Source: Apostichopus japonicus
Taxonomy: Eukaryota; Echinodermata; Holothuroidea; Aspidochirotida; Stichopodidae
Length of the DNA stretch: 64,000 nucleotides
Assembly: GCF_037975245.1 (NCBI RefSeq)
Contig: NC_092561.1
Location: 9,731,001 to 9,795,000, forward strand
Direction of reading: 5' to 3'
The position numbers were made by a program, and so were the translations under genes. Below, in pieces: positions 1-11,800 of the stretch. Numbering within the stretch: the stretch's first letter is position 1; every line of letters starts with the position of its first letter. The notes under the pieces were generated by a model that ran no database searches, had not been told where the DNA came from, and worked only from the letters and a program-made list of their open reading frames with translations.

Positions 1-129
1 CAGGAGAGTGTATGAGGGTGTAACAAAAGGTAAATAAACTGTTGATAACCAGGGAGAACCGGAACATATTAGTTATTCCTTGTGCTATTTTTATGTGCTA
101 TATCTCAAAAGATAGCCTAGGGTGCCCTG

Positions 130-960
130 ATGAAATCTGAAAGGGCTCACTCTCAAATGTTCACACAGCCCCACCCATGGGGGTGGAGAGGGGTAAAATT
201 GAGATTAGTATGGCATGGTGGGTATCAAATGAAAGGAAATGCTACTAGGAATTCGTATTTTACAATACTGAGAGGGGCATCCAAATGCTCTAATATTCAC
301 CATGAATTAGGGAACCCAGGGAAAGGTCAAAATGGTATTTCATATAATATATTAATTACATAGATATTAGATATGACTATCAAATGAAAGGAAAAAACCA
401 CAAGGAATATTAATCTACGTGTTACTATGCTGCAAGGGCGTAGGAACCGGGGGGCTGGGGGCGCCAGCCCCCCAGTGAAAAATATGGAGGGGCGGAAGTA
501 TCATTCCGCCCCCCCCCCCGCTTCGCAAGTTAGAAAACCCCTTTTTCATTTCCAAATGAGAAAAATATCTCATTTGGAGCACCAAAAGTTTTTTACAAAA
601 TGGAGTGGGTGTTGAAGTGTGCTACATTGCACCACATTGCATCTGAGGCCACCTGGAAATGCCAAAAAATTCCAAAGGGGAGGGGCACACCCCCTCTCCT
701 TAGACCCCTCCCCCAGGCCGGCCATCAGTCTTCAGCCCCCCACTCAAAAGTGCCTTCCTACGCCACTGCTATGCTGAAGAGCTAAACCTTTACCGAAAGT
801 ATTAATCTATACCCACTATTGGCTAGGTTGGGCAACGTGAGTGGGTGGGGATTGGAGGGGTATGAAAGGAAGGCATAATGGGTATCAAATAAAAGGACAT
901 AACATTAGGAATACATTCTCATAAGAATAAAAGTGATACTCCCAAACTTTGTCACATATG
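130..960. repeat. degenerate dispersed/tandem repeat interrupted by a MITE
   Basis: Similar blocks centred on 'TATCAAATGAAAGGA' followed by 'AGGAAT' or 'AGGAAT'-like sequence recur near 227-260, 378-410 and 876-915, each in or near a stretch with a G-rich 'GGGGTGG' context. They look like diverged copies of one short repeat, with the hAT MITE at 433-768 inserted among them. No coding signal is visible. Confidence 0.4.
433..768. mobile_element. hAT-like MITE with perfect 8-bp target-site duplication
   Basis: The ends are short imperfect inverted repeats: CAAGGGCGTAGGAA on the left and the complement of CAGTGGCGTAGGAA on the right. They are flanked by identical 8-bp direct repeats CTATGCTG at 425-432 and 769-776. 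An 8-bp duplication with a CA..GGCG terminus is typical of hAT transposons. At 336 bp with no transposase it is non-autonomous. Read on the minus strand, the interior (G-rich run, 'GTCTAAGG', 'CCCCTCCCC', 'TTTGGAA', then 'CAGATGCAA' and 'TGGTG') matches the interior of the hAT-like elements near 18.9 and 20.4 kb, so these are one family. Confidence 0.85.
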
Positions 961-1290
961 CTCACTTTTAGGATGCGGGTGGGGGGGGGGTGGTAGAAAA
1001 CTCAGCCAGTTTGCAGATATGTAGTCAAATTTTTTAAAATAAATGGGGTAAGGGAAGCCTGTGTCATTAGGAGAGCCTCCAATGAGAAGCATAGGTATAT
1101 TCAGACAAAATCGGACCCCACGTGAGAAAAGATGTTCAGGACAATGCCAATAAGACAATGTAGGTGAAATATGTGACTGTTTCTCTATGAAATACATGTT
1201 AATAAACCACACAATGGGTTTGCATCACTTTAAGTACATCACATTTGACTTCAGTTTACCTCTTATTTATTTTGCAATGTAGGTTTATCC
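770..1290. other. non-coding, no feature recognised
   Basis: AT-rich sequence with a poly-G tract near 976-991. I see no exon, RNA gene or clear repeat beyond the degenerate block noted at its start. Confidence 0.4.
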
Positions 1291-1294
1291 CTCT

Positions 1295-1790
1295 TTATAC
1301 TTCATTTTCATCCATGTATGCTAGCACATCAATATCGTCATCTACAACTATGTCCATCAAATCAAGTTCATCTATATCGGTGATATCACTTCCTTCATCT
1401 GAACTGTCTTCTTCCGACATATTTTCACTTCCGTCTTTCGAGTCATCAACAATCCTACTGCAGGTGTGCTGTTTTGCTTTGCATCCACACAGAACAGTAC
1501 ATGGTACATTAGCTGACCTACATTCGCATCTAGCCTTGCACTTACTTTTTGCACAACACAAAAGGTAATCCTTTGAGCTCGGACTGGGAAGGCTGGTTGT
1601 GTTGATGTTATAGGTTCCAGGACAGCATTTTCATTGATTTTCCAGCCCATGGTTTGAGCTGCAGGTAGTTCAGGCTGTGGTAGATGTGCATTCTTCATGA
1701 CCAATGAGGACAAAAGTGCTCTCTTTAAATGGTGCATAAAACTATCTTCAGTGGGCAACAGACCATGAATGTCCCTTTTGGTAGTTGTTG
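1295..1790 (-). pseudogene. decayed C-terminal part of a transposon-associated CXC-type cysteine-rich protein
   Basis: Read on the minus strand from about 1790, one frame gives GLLPTEDSFMHHLKRAL, then PELP, GWK and EPITST. After a frameshift near 1580-1600 another frame gives a cluster C-C-A-K-S-K-C-K-A-R-C-E-C ... P-C-T-x-L-C-G-C-K-A, followed by an acidic Asp/Glu/Ser-rich tail to a stop at 1295. From memory, this order (LPxTEDxFxHHLxRA, PELP, GW, then CxC-type cysteines) ends many high-copy uncharacterised proteins of marine invertebrates that are probably mobile-element derived. I cannot name the family. The frameshift and the lack of upstream sequence argue for a dead fragment, although a spliced gene is not excluded. 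Confidence 0.45.
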
Positions 1791-2047
1791 TGAATTGGTG
1801 AATTCGGTAGGTCCTCTAAGAATCAAACTTGCAACCCTCGGCTCCTTGACAAAGAAGTTGACGAGCTTCTTGAACCAATGTGTCTGTGATTTAACCAGCG
1901 ATTTAACCAGATTTAACCGCAACCTTGTTCTCCGTAACTTGCCAAGTGTGCTGCATTCTATGACCTTCCTAGCCTTTCAAAACTTCTTTCCCCCAACGTT
2001 TCGTATCTAACTGTACGGAAGCGTAGAAGGGACATTGCAATGACGAG

Positions 2048-2325
2048 TTACCAACTTGACAAAACAACAATTATCTGCAAATTGACGAGTTGACGAGATG
2101 GTAACGTGACAAAATTCAGAAAATTGACGTTTTGACGAGATAACGGATCTCGTCAATGCAACAATTTTCTGCAAATTGACGAGTTGCACACTTACTACCA
2201 TCTCGACAAGATGACAAAATTCAGAAAATTGACGAGTTGACGAGATAACGGATCTTGTCAATGCATCAATTTTCTGGAATTTTGTCATCTTGTCGAGATG
2301 GTATACGTAGTAAGTGCACAACTGC
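2048..2325. repeat. foldback (hairpin) repeat cluster
   Basis: The left arm (about 2182-2231, 'CATCTCGACAAGATGACA' core) is the reverse complement of the right arm (about 2269-2323), giving a stem of roughly 50 bp. The loop region contains a further dyad around 'GACGAGATAACGGATCTTGTC'. Diverged copies of the same 'AAATTGACGAGTTGACGAGAT' module lie at 2070-2186. It looks like a small foldback element or an expanded inverted repeat. No terminal duplication was identified. Confidence 0.6.
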
Positions 2326-2329
2326 TTCA

Positions 2330-4660
2330 CACAAGCATATGTAAAGTGATAATTATTTAGAAAGTTGTTAAATGTCATTGATAAAATCAAGTTTTGCTTA
2401 TGTCATTACTTTGCAATGTTTAATTATTGATATACCACTTTTATTTACAATTATTAAAGCTAGTTAACAACGTCATCAGATCGGATGACTAGTGAAGTAT
2501 ACCTGCCTGTGGTACCCTGGTGGTCATCAGCAATAACAGGACAGTGTTGCCAGATGCAAATCTGTACTAGATGCAAATTTGGTACAAACTTGGTTTTCTT
2601 AAAAGAAAACCACTGCGATAAATGTTTGCAATGGATTGCAATAAAAGTATACTCAGATGAAAGATAAATACTGAAATAGGGTAGAATTTTAATATCAAAG
2701 ATGTTGAAAATACAGTATTTGATAAATGAATGCAACCAAATACAGCATAAGGTTTATTTTCCCTATACCCCAGTACAAAATATGATGTTTGCGACCCTCT
2801 GGTGGGGACTGTGTGTAATTTTGGAAGTTAGCCCATATATAGAGAGCAGATGCCAGTTTTTACATAGTCTTCAAAAATGTGAGTGAGACAAAAATAGCAG
2901 GAACAACCAATTTTTCTGGTTGAATGATTTCGGTGTTTTCCTCAAACTTTCGACCTTTTACAGAAAGTTTTTAGGAAAAAGCCAAAACTTCCACGGACTT
3001 TCGTAGGCCTAAGATAAAACACAAAATGAAAATTTGACGGTTAGCTAGCTGTTAATTTCCTCGTAGAAATGAAACCGGGCATTGCTTTTACGTCGGTATA
3101 CCAATGTGCTATGCAGAGATATTTACGTGTTACGTTGACTCGAATTTTCAATGATTACAACAGCCTGGGTTGTTGCTATACATGTTTAGACATGGCACAA
3201 CAAAAAGTGACGGATAAATCCAAACCGCAGCTCCCCTTCTCCGTCGGACCTGTAGAAGGTAAATAACCGGCACGCGATTATAGTAGGCTTTATATAGAAT
3301 TGGTCAAACTCGTGCAGAAAAGTGTGCTGCAAAGTTATTACTATAAAACGGAAATCCTTCGAACGCTCGAGCTTTTGTGATTGTTTTTGTGACTGTTATG
3401 TTTTCATGTAACTTTGAACCTTCGTGGTTCACGATCCACACGCTAATGGTTGTCTGATTAATTCTTGCGTCACATCTTGGTTCATTCTCCTCCTTTAGTT
3501 TCGACCTCTAACGACTGTGTTTTAGTACATTGGCTCTATACAAATCGCCAGTACACACGCTTTGTCTTTATCATTGATTACTTGCAGTATGTTTTATAAA
3601 CCTTACACACACATGTATCATCGATGATAGATGCCATTCATTTTTATCCCCGACGATTTGAGCAAATAACACGTAGGCAGTGTCTGTCTACCCACCTCAT
3701 GTCTATAAACTTGATAAAAACAAATAAAAAACGCCGAGCTTTAATTCGATCTAATTCCATTGTATCTGCATTCTAGCTGAAGTAAAAAGATTAAAGATCA
3801 GGTTGTAAATGGTGTCAACTTTTGCCCTAAAAAAATCCCGAAAAGCCTGATTATATTAAATATTAGACGAGTATTTCGTACAAAAAGAAAACGTAGAGGC
3901 TCCGACACTATTCCGCAAATCTATAAATAGTATTGTAAGGGAGAAGAATCTGAGGGGTGGACAGCCTATATGAAATATCACAATCACAACTGCCTCAAAT
4001 GTTTGACCAATTAACATGGTGTCTATACAATTCAAATCAGTGGTTTAGAGGTAGTTTGCATCTAATATGTTTATTTATTTCATATTTGTTTAAAATCATT
4101 ATTGGCCTGGTTTATAGTTTTCTATATGTGATTGAACTTATTTTATATTTATTTGAGAAGAGGAGAAGGCAATAAATTAAACAAAATCAATTATTTTGTT
4201 TAGGTTTTTGTTATGTGATGGAAGTGGTGGTAATTTATATGTTAAGTATCCTCACAATTAACCAAACTATATGGCAAGTCCCATGTTCTTTATCCTCCCT
4301 GTATAGCAAGGATTGCCACATGTACCCTCCTCCCACCCTCCCCCTCCCTCATAGAAACTGTTGTGCCTCCCATCTGTCCCATCATCATGTACAACAATTC
4401 ACAGTTGATATTATTCTACCACTGCTTGAATTGTGCATGGCTGTCTCTCCTTGAAATGCTGCTTCCCATTAAACTCACAATTCTTGGCTACTGAGTCCCG
4501 TCCCGTCAAACGACAGTAACAAATTGGGGAAAACCACACTGGTTAAAAGTATGCTACCACTTCACGCAAATACGTAATTCTACCAAATCTACAATGCCAT
4601 TCCATGAGGCTCAAATAACAATTTTTGCATATGGCAAATGAAGTTTTATTAATTTTAGAG
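2330..4660. other. intergenic sequence with one weak candidate exon
   Basis: Mostly AT-rich sequence without recognisable domains. At 3192-3258 an ATG-started stretch (beginning MAQQKVTDKSK) runs into 'GAAG|GTAAAT', which could be a first coding exon of about 22 codons, but no partner exon was found before the lectin promoter. The open frame at 3957-4175 is Leu/Ile/Tyr-rich and typical of AT-rich noise. Confidence 0.3.
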
Positions 4661-4664
4661 ATTA

Positions 4665-4760
4665 TCCGCCCAGACGACCATCCACCTAGACGATCATCCA
4701 CCCAGATGACCACCCGCCCAGACGACCACCCGCCCAGACGACCACCCGCCCAGACGACCA
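4665..4760. repeat. 16-bp minisatellite, six units
   Basis: Six consecutive 16-bp units (consensus CCCGCCCAGACGACCA) fill exactly 96 bp. The first three units carry several substitutions and the last three are nearly identical, as expected for expansion from one end. Confidence 0.85.
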
Positions 4761-4952
4761 TGAAAGGGTTTTAGTGTCAGTGGTTGCAACCATCACTAAG
4801 TTAGCGCTGTACCAACGATGTGTATGTATACATATAGGCCCAGTAAATTAATCCGTCTTATGTTAATGTGGGTGAGGCTATGGTTTTTTCGAAGAGAGTT
4901 AGTCCAGACATGTCCTGGCAAAGTTTGTGAATATAAAACAAACCACGAAACG

Positions 4953-4974
4953 GACCATGGCACGTGCCATGGTC
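4953..4974. promoter_or_regulatory. 22-bp perfect palindrome centred on an E-box
   Basis: A perfect 22-bp dyad is centred on CACGTG, extended as GGCACGTGCC and flanked by CCATGG on each side. CACGTG is the established binding site of bHLH-zipper factors (Myc/Max, USF, MITF type). No promoter or gene start lies beside it, so a regulatory role is inference. Confidence 0.35.
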
Positions 4975-4979
4975 TCAAA

Positions 4980-7860
4980 AGAAACCGTACCTTCAATGTG
5001 ATTGGCTGATTAAATACTGGGATAGGCCTATATTCGATTTCATACGGGGAGATATACTTGGTTTTTATAATACTGGGATATATTTTATTTAAGAATGTGA
5101 TATGTTCGGTTTAGTACTGTGATATGTTCTATTTAGTACTGAGATGTATTAATGTTACTATAATTTGATTGAGTTAACACAAATATATATTAATACTGAT
5201 TTTGTCCCACGCGGCTTGCCATAGGCGAAAACAACGCCTGCCAGTGTCTCACACAAGTGTCGCCATGTCCGGATTTGTAATGCCACGGGGCTTGGCACGA
5301 GCACGTTCATTCTTTATTACGAACTTGTAAAGATTTGATTACGATATATAATACCTGGACAAAATTGATCATGGAACTGGTATGTAATCTGAGCAGCTAA
5401 AGAAATATAACTACAATAAATATATAAAGGTCAACTTCAAAAGATATTTCAACATATTACAAAGAAAAGCATGTAAATCACACCACCCTTCTCTGGCCCG
5501 CAACTATTACACAATTACTGAAGGTCATCCTATATTTGCCACAAAACTTTTAACTTGCCAAATATTGTCAACACGTTTTAAAACTATTTTCCTGAAACTT
5601 TCTGAACATTCAAATTTAGTGCGAAAGTTAGAGAGCCTGGCGTTTCGATTCTAGTAGGATATTGTTCAGAGGCTAGCTGAAACGAATTTAACCTAAGAAG
5701 ACGATAAGAATAGTGACGAGTGGGCGGTGGTGGGGGGTAGGGGTTGGTTTTTGACAAGTCTGATCGAGCTACAGGTGAGCAAAACATTAAAAATCAAAAT
5801 AAAATATGGCATATTAGTAATTTACAGAGGAGGATAGAGTCGTTGTGAAGAAGACAAGCTAATCAATTTTCAGACTGGAAGCGTAAACTAAATATAGAAT
5901 AAAGAACATCTGGTGTTAGCCAGAGGAGGAGAAAGCTGACTTCACTGGGAGGCTGGCCCAGCCTGGCTATACCACTCCCACCCCCTCCCAGGAGTACCGA
6001 GAGATTGACAGATACTTACGTTGGACAATTAAATGAGCCATGGATATAGCAAAAATAGATTCAACAAAGGAGAGGTAAGAATGATGAGAGGATAATGGGC
6101 TGTAAAAATGGTAGCGCTCCTCCCCTCTCTAGATGGGGGGGGGGGGGCTATTCAGGGGAAATATGTACTCTATACGGCACAGCAGTATAGGGCAATGTGG
6201 TCTTCGTATAACATGCTAGGTGTGTTTAAACAAGTCTTCGAAGACACTGATAAGCGTGTTGGCATCAAAGTATGGTTGTTGAAATTTGAGATTGGCGGTC
6301 ATATCGATTTACTTTCAAGGATTGACAAGAGTAGATTTCCTTTCAAGTGTCAATTACATTCAAGGTTGTTGCAAGGACAATAACCCCGAGGAAGATGTTG
6401 GGGGGGGGGCACCCACAATAAATATTATACAGAATGCCCTGTTTTAAGCACTGACGTGACGACCTTTTCTTCCACTGAACAACTTTGGTTCAACCATTGA
6501 AACGTTATATCCACAACATTTCAGCAAATTTGGACAAAAGCTCTGGGAGGAGTAGCATTTTATTACGTATTCCTTTCGTCAACTCCAATGACCTTCAAAT
6601 TTATAAAATATGATCCCGTGTATGAGAACTAACACAAACCTCTTAGGAAATATCAGCCAAATCGAATGAAAAATGACGAAGTTGCAGCCATTCAAACACG
6701 GTGCAAAAAAATGAAAGAATTTCGGGAAAATCGCATGATAACTATACCTCAGCTGAAATCTTTCAGCTGAGCTAAAATGTATAGTTTTTCCTTCATTTGT
6801 TATTTGTAGTGCGCTTGCGCTCTACAATACTGGGACTTATAACAGTCCTGTTCAATCATCTGCTTGGCTGATCGGTGAACTTTCAATGAAGCTTGGTATA
6901 CATTCTGAAGAAATTTCAATTGCACAGGTTCGTTACGCACTAAATCTGTAGCGGATCAGTGTTGACTCTATGCACGCAAAGAAAATATATATCTTTGAGA
7001 ACTGACATACTACTCCAAAACATTTAGCCTAATTAAATACTATGGTTCAACATTCTCGAATCAAAGCAAGATAGATAACATTTGAACAAACTCGAGTTGA
7101 CAAGCCCAATCACAAGAGGCAACTATCAATCATATTAATCCGGTTTTGATCAATTAATTTTATTTGGTGATCTCAGCCACGTCCACCTAGTCCGTAATGA
7201 CATGCATGGCATTATATGTAACACAGCTTGCTGCTCCGTACGTATATGGGGTTGGCCGTGTATGGCGTATTATATGTGCTTTGGGATGCTGAGAAACCAG
7301 CGCCTATTTTTATGCAAATACATTTTTTCTAGTTTGGAGGAGGGTGTTTGGTTGCTGAAAATGCCAAAGCTCGTAAGCAACTAGCATATCATTTGACTTC
7401 CTAGCCAACCGTAGGTGAATGTTGTTTAGCTTTCAAGTTGTTTACCAAAGAGCCTGTTCTGCTATGTCATAATCGTATAGTTTGCTTAAAATTAACATTT
7501 GATTACCCGAACAAGTTTCATACCAGTTGTGTACAAATTTAAAGGTCACCTGGAAAAATAAAAAGTTTCATTGTACTATTCAAATGGACCTTGACCTTCA
7601 GTTGTTATGGAATGTTAGAAAAAACTGATTGAAATCAAGTTATCATGATGCATTGAAAGTTTGGTCATGTTCTGTAGTTAACTTAATAATGACATTTAAA
7701 AATATATTGGTTCGATTTGAAAAGTATTTTAACAAAAAAGTTTTCATCACTTTATCTTCCTTATTACCAATCTGCCAGATTATTGCCAAACTGGCAGGCT
7801 CGAACGCTGGGACAGTGCCAATTTGTAAGGATATACACCCCTTAACTGTAGACGAGTTTG
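4980..7860. other. intergenic sequence, no gene recognised
   Basis: AT-rich sequence with poly-G tracts near 6126-6149 and 6400-6410 and a small hairpin near 6749-6772 (CTCAGCTGAAA / TTTCAGCTGAG) set within a wider dyad AACTATAC / GTATAGTT. No exon with a supportable splice partner was found. Confidence 0.4.
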
Positions 7861-7864
7861 ACCG

Positions 7865-7872
7865 TATATAAA
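7865..7872 (+). promoter_or_regulatory. TATA box of the C-type lectin gene
   Basis: TATATAAA lies 50 bp upstream of the lectin start codon, followed about 30 bp later by a pyrimidine-rich stretch suited to transcription start. It implies a very short 5' untranslated region of roughly 20-30 bases. Confidence 0.75.
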
Positions 7873-7921
7873 GGCATGACCGTCTGGATTTCAATCACTT
7901 TTTCTCCATCAATACTGAAAC

Positions 7922-8031
7922 ATGAAGACCAGTCTTGTCGTTGTTGTTCTGTTGGTTTCTGCGTTCGCAGAAACTTACGGTGAATTCCGATGTCCGAAGT
8001 TTTGGACGGAATTCAATGGACATTGCTACAG
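7922..8031 (+). CDS. C-type lectin exon 1
   Basis: It encodes the signal peptide and the first CTLD cysteines, ending 'TGCTACAG|GTGAGT' in phase 2. The ATG follows the TATA box by 50 bp and is the only start that gives a signal peptide. Confidence 0.9.
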
Positions 8032-8770
8032 GTGAGTTCATAAACTCTTTACTGAAAAACAGGCTAAAATATCAATTTTAATTAAAGTGTAAATCTCAAT
8101 CCAATATCGTCTCGCTGAAATATTTGTAAATTTCCAAATCTCTCATTTTAATACGTTATGTTCACTGTTAAAAAATATATATATATTATATAAAAAATTA
8201 AAGATGAAATGTTGACTTCATATTACTGTGGCTCACCGTTTGTATCAATAACAGAGTTTATGGCTAAAATAACATGTGCATTCGCCGTAAATTCACATTC
8301 ACTGCCCGTCCTGTTAAATGACAGGACGTTTTGGACGTAAAAGTACCATAATACCATATTAAATTAACATTCAACATTTGTCGTAGAATAACAGTGAGGA
8401 CGCACTTTTAATTAAATAACGTTAATTAAGAATAACTATCTTTATCGTGGATATAATGACTTGATACCTATGTTATTCAACCTTTATTTGTATGTAGCGT
8501 TATACTTCATTGCCGTTTTGTATGAATTAACACACACCGAGACACTGTTCAATTTGAATATATAGAATATATTCATATATAGTGAAGGTGTTACCCAAAT
8601 TTCGTTGCTTAATTATGCAGATAATTTGTCTAAATTAGGATTTAGGTTGTTAGAAATAATACATTTGATATGAAAGGATGTATGTCTATTGCTTGAAAAC
8701 TTGTTTGTGCTCAAACTAAAGTGAAAGTGTTCACTATTATCATAAAAACACAAAATCGGTATAGGCCTAA

Positions 8771-8848
<78 letters not shown>

Positions 8849-11800
8849 CTGACTTCGCTTAAAAGCAAATAAAACTTAAAAAACTGAAATTCATCCAAAC
8901 ATTATGTGTTACACGTTGAGCAGTTGTGGTATTCATTCGTATCTACACGAAATCAATTGCCGAATTAAGAAGTTAGTATACAATTAATCAGAAAGTTACC
9001 TGTTGACAGTAGGTAAAGTTCTTTTGACGGAATTCTAACGACGTAATTTTTCGTTTTCAATGTACCCGTTAGAAACCGTCCCACCGATTTTAACAAACTG
9101 CTGTTAAATAACATGGAGGCACATGCGTCCTCCTAGCTGCCGGTAGTTCACGTAAAATACAACTTCTTCTAATGGTGTAATTGTTGGATTACTCGGTAGT
9201 CAGAAGTTAATATCTTGCTCTTCAGCCCTCATTAACATCATAACAAGTAAATACAAGAATTAGGTATAGAAATGAAAACAATAGAAATACGCCAATAAGA
9301 AAGAAAGACATCCACTAAAAGACATGAAATTAAGAGCACGTGGTAAAGAGAAGTCGTAACAGTTGATAGTTCTTTGTAGCACTTGATTTGTTTGGAACAC
9401 CCAGGTATTTCAACCAGCCTCGCCTAAACTTTGACGCATCGCAGTCCTACTGCCAAAACTTCAGATTGGACCCTGACAACTGCTCCTGTAGGCGTGCTGG
9501 TCTTGTGACTGTCGACTCATCCGAGGAGAACACCTTTCTCCATGAATGGTGGAAGTCAGTAAGAGAACCAATTTCCGACAGACAGGTACGTCATCAATAT
9601 GTTAGAAAAATAGTTAACCCCGCTTTTACCAGGTTTATTTGTCTGGGGTATGAACGCTGTGTGGGGTGGGGTGGGTTGGGGTGTTGATGCTTACAATTTG
9701 AACGCAGTATATCAAACATATGCTTCAAGATGGTCTTATCTGTTCCACGTACTGAAAGCCTCAGTTGTGTAAACGTGTGAGACAATCTAGACACAATTTA
9801 TACATCATTTGAAAGGTGGATGAGTGGGGTGGCAGGATTACGATTCTGATTTCCCCTTCCGAGCTAAGGAAGTATTTCATGGCCATGCTGGATCATTAGC
9901 TATTCTTTGTTTTTTCAGATATATTTTTAAACGAGTATTTTATATCCTGAAGAACATGTCAAAGGGACCGCAAGACAGGGTGGTGATTTAGGTTGCTCCC
10001 CTCCCCCCCCCGTTTCTTACAATGCAAACAAACAATAAGTAAAAGAGAAAGATATACGAAAGAGTTAACCCATGCTATTCGTTTGACGTTGAGAAAGTTT
10101 ATTTGATCAATTATGATTGGCCTTCACCCTTTAATTCGCATATTTGCAAAGTATGCAACCTAAGTGTTTCTTATTCTTCTTATTGAATATCACTCCAGAG
10201 GAAAATTTATTTTATTGAATGATGAAAAAGGAGCACATTTTAAGAATGCAAGAGAGAAATTTGCATCCTATTGACAATCACTACATGTCGTTCTCAAGAT
10301 AATAATGGTAGAAACTGTCATAGTTCGTACCATCAATGGACTTGAAGCAAACAGGTGTGATGCCATAGTTGCACATTGACAGCAAAATATTTCGTTTCAA
10401 TTAATTTTTCACTCTATTGTTTTGAATTTGGATTGGGTAAGGATTCCAACTTTACTCAAGAGGGTGTGAAGTTAGTGTATAGCACCCCCAGTTTCAGTGT
10501 CTATAGTTTTGTTACTCTGTATGGCATACCTCCTCCTCTTCACATTTTTCCATTTCCTTGTTGTCCTCTACATCGTTATGTCTACAGAGGTCAGTGACTC
10601 TGTATCCGTATAAGCCCCATTTTTTGCTTGTTTCAATTCTGCTAAAGAGGAGCACATTCTTCCCTGTTGTAGTCACTGTTAGGTTTTACCACAAGCTAAT
10701 GTTACGCCTTGTCTATTAAGTGTCATATTTTACTCTTATATTAATTAATATTTATTTAATAAGTATTCTGTGGGAGACTGTGTAGTTAACCACAGTTTTC
10801 CGAGTCCATGTATTAATACGCCATGGCCTTGTTTTATTCTTCCCTGAAGAGTTAAGAGTAATTTCATGCTTTGTGTAATCTCTGTGTCTAATTCCTGGAT
10901 AATGAGTGGCCAAGTCTTAAGTAAAATCTTGTTTGGTAGAGTGGGATAACTCATTTCTTTCAAAGCTTCTCTTTGCTTTAATATTTCTTAAAACGCCTAA
11001 GTTTGCAAGCAAGACACTCCAAAATGTCATGCATCTGCAATCTAGAAATTTATAGAAATTAATAATATTAATTTCCAAACAGGTAAGAGTTCATCCTTTA
11101 ATATTGCCCAGACCTCTCAGGAGCCTAGTCTTTTTCATTGTGCATACCTTATATATATTATATAATAGTTTCTTGATGGCAATGAGCACACAGAATAGCA
11201 GCCCCTTACTAAGAGGGTATATGTCGCCCTCCTCTTTGAGAAATGTTTGTTATGTATCAGCTGGCTTATAGAAGCTTGGGAATTATCATTCTTTAGTAAA
11301 TTTATTGTGGGGGGGGGGCGGCGGCATGGCAACCCCTGACTGGAACCCGAAGAACCGCCCATAGCCCCCACCCCCACATCGTACGCCACTGTCTCTCTTT
11401 TCTCTTAATTCTAATGTCCTTTTCTCTTCCTTCTTTCTCTTCTTATCCTCTCTCCTTCACCTCGTTTTCCTCTTCCCTTCATTTTGCCGAGTGGTGCAGA
11501 ATTTGCCGCTCATGGGTGAATATGTTGTGGGGGGGGGGGGTCGGTTTAGCCCTGCTTGTAGTCATATTCTCGCAAAGGTATGTGACTCGTTGCACAAGTT
11601 GCCACCCTGCTTCCCTTGATCAACTGTATGTTGTAGTTGCATTACAAGCACGTGCCGGTTCTTGGGCTTTGTGCTCCATTAGCAAAACACCAATGATGAT
11701 AGCGTATCCATAGTGAGATGCAACTCAGTTTTGAAGCGCTTGTGATATTACACCTGCTTAATTAGCAAAACACCCATCTCTAGTGTATTCACAATGAGAT

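Noticed and set aside
3957-4175. 72-codon hydrophobic frame resembling a small membrane protein
   Set aside because: AT-rich composition alone produces Leu/Ile/Tyr/Phe-rich frames. No promoter, splice partner or homology is evident.
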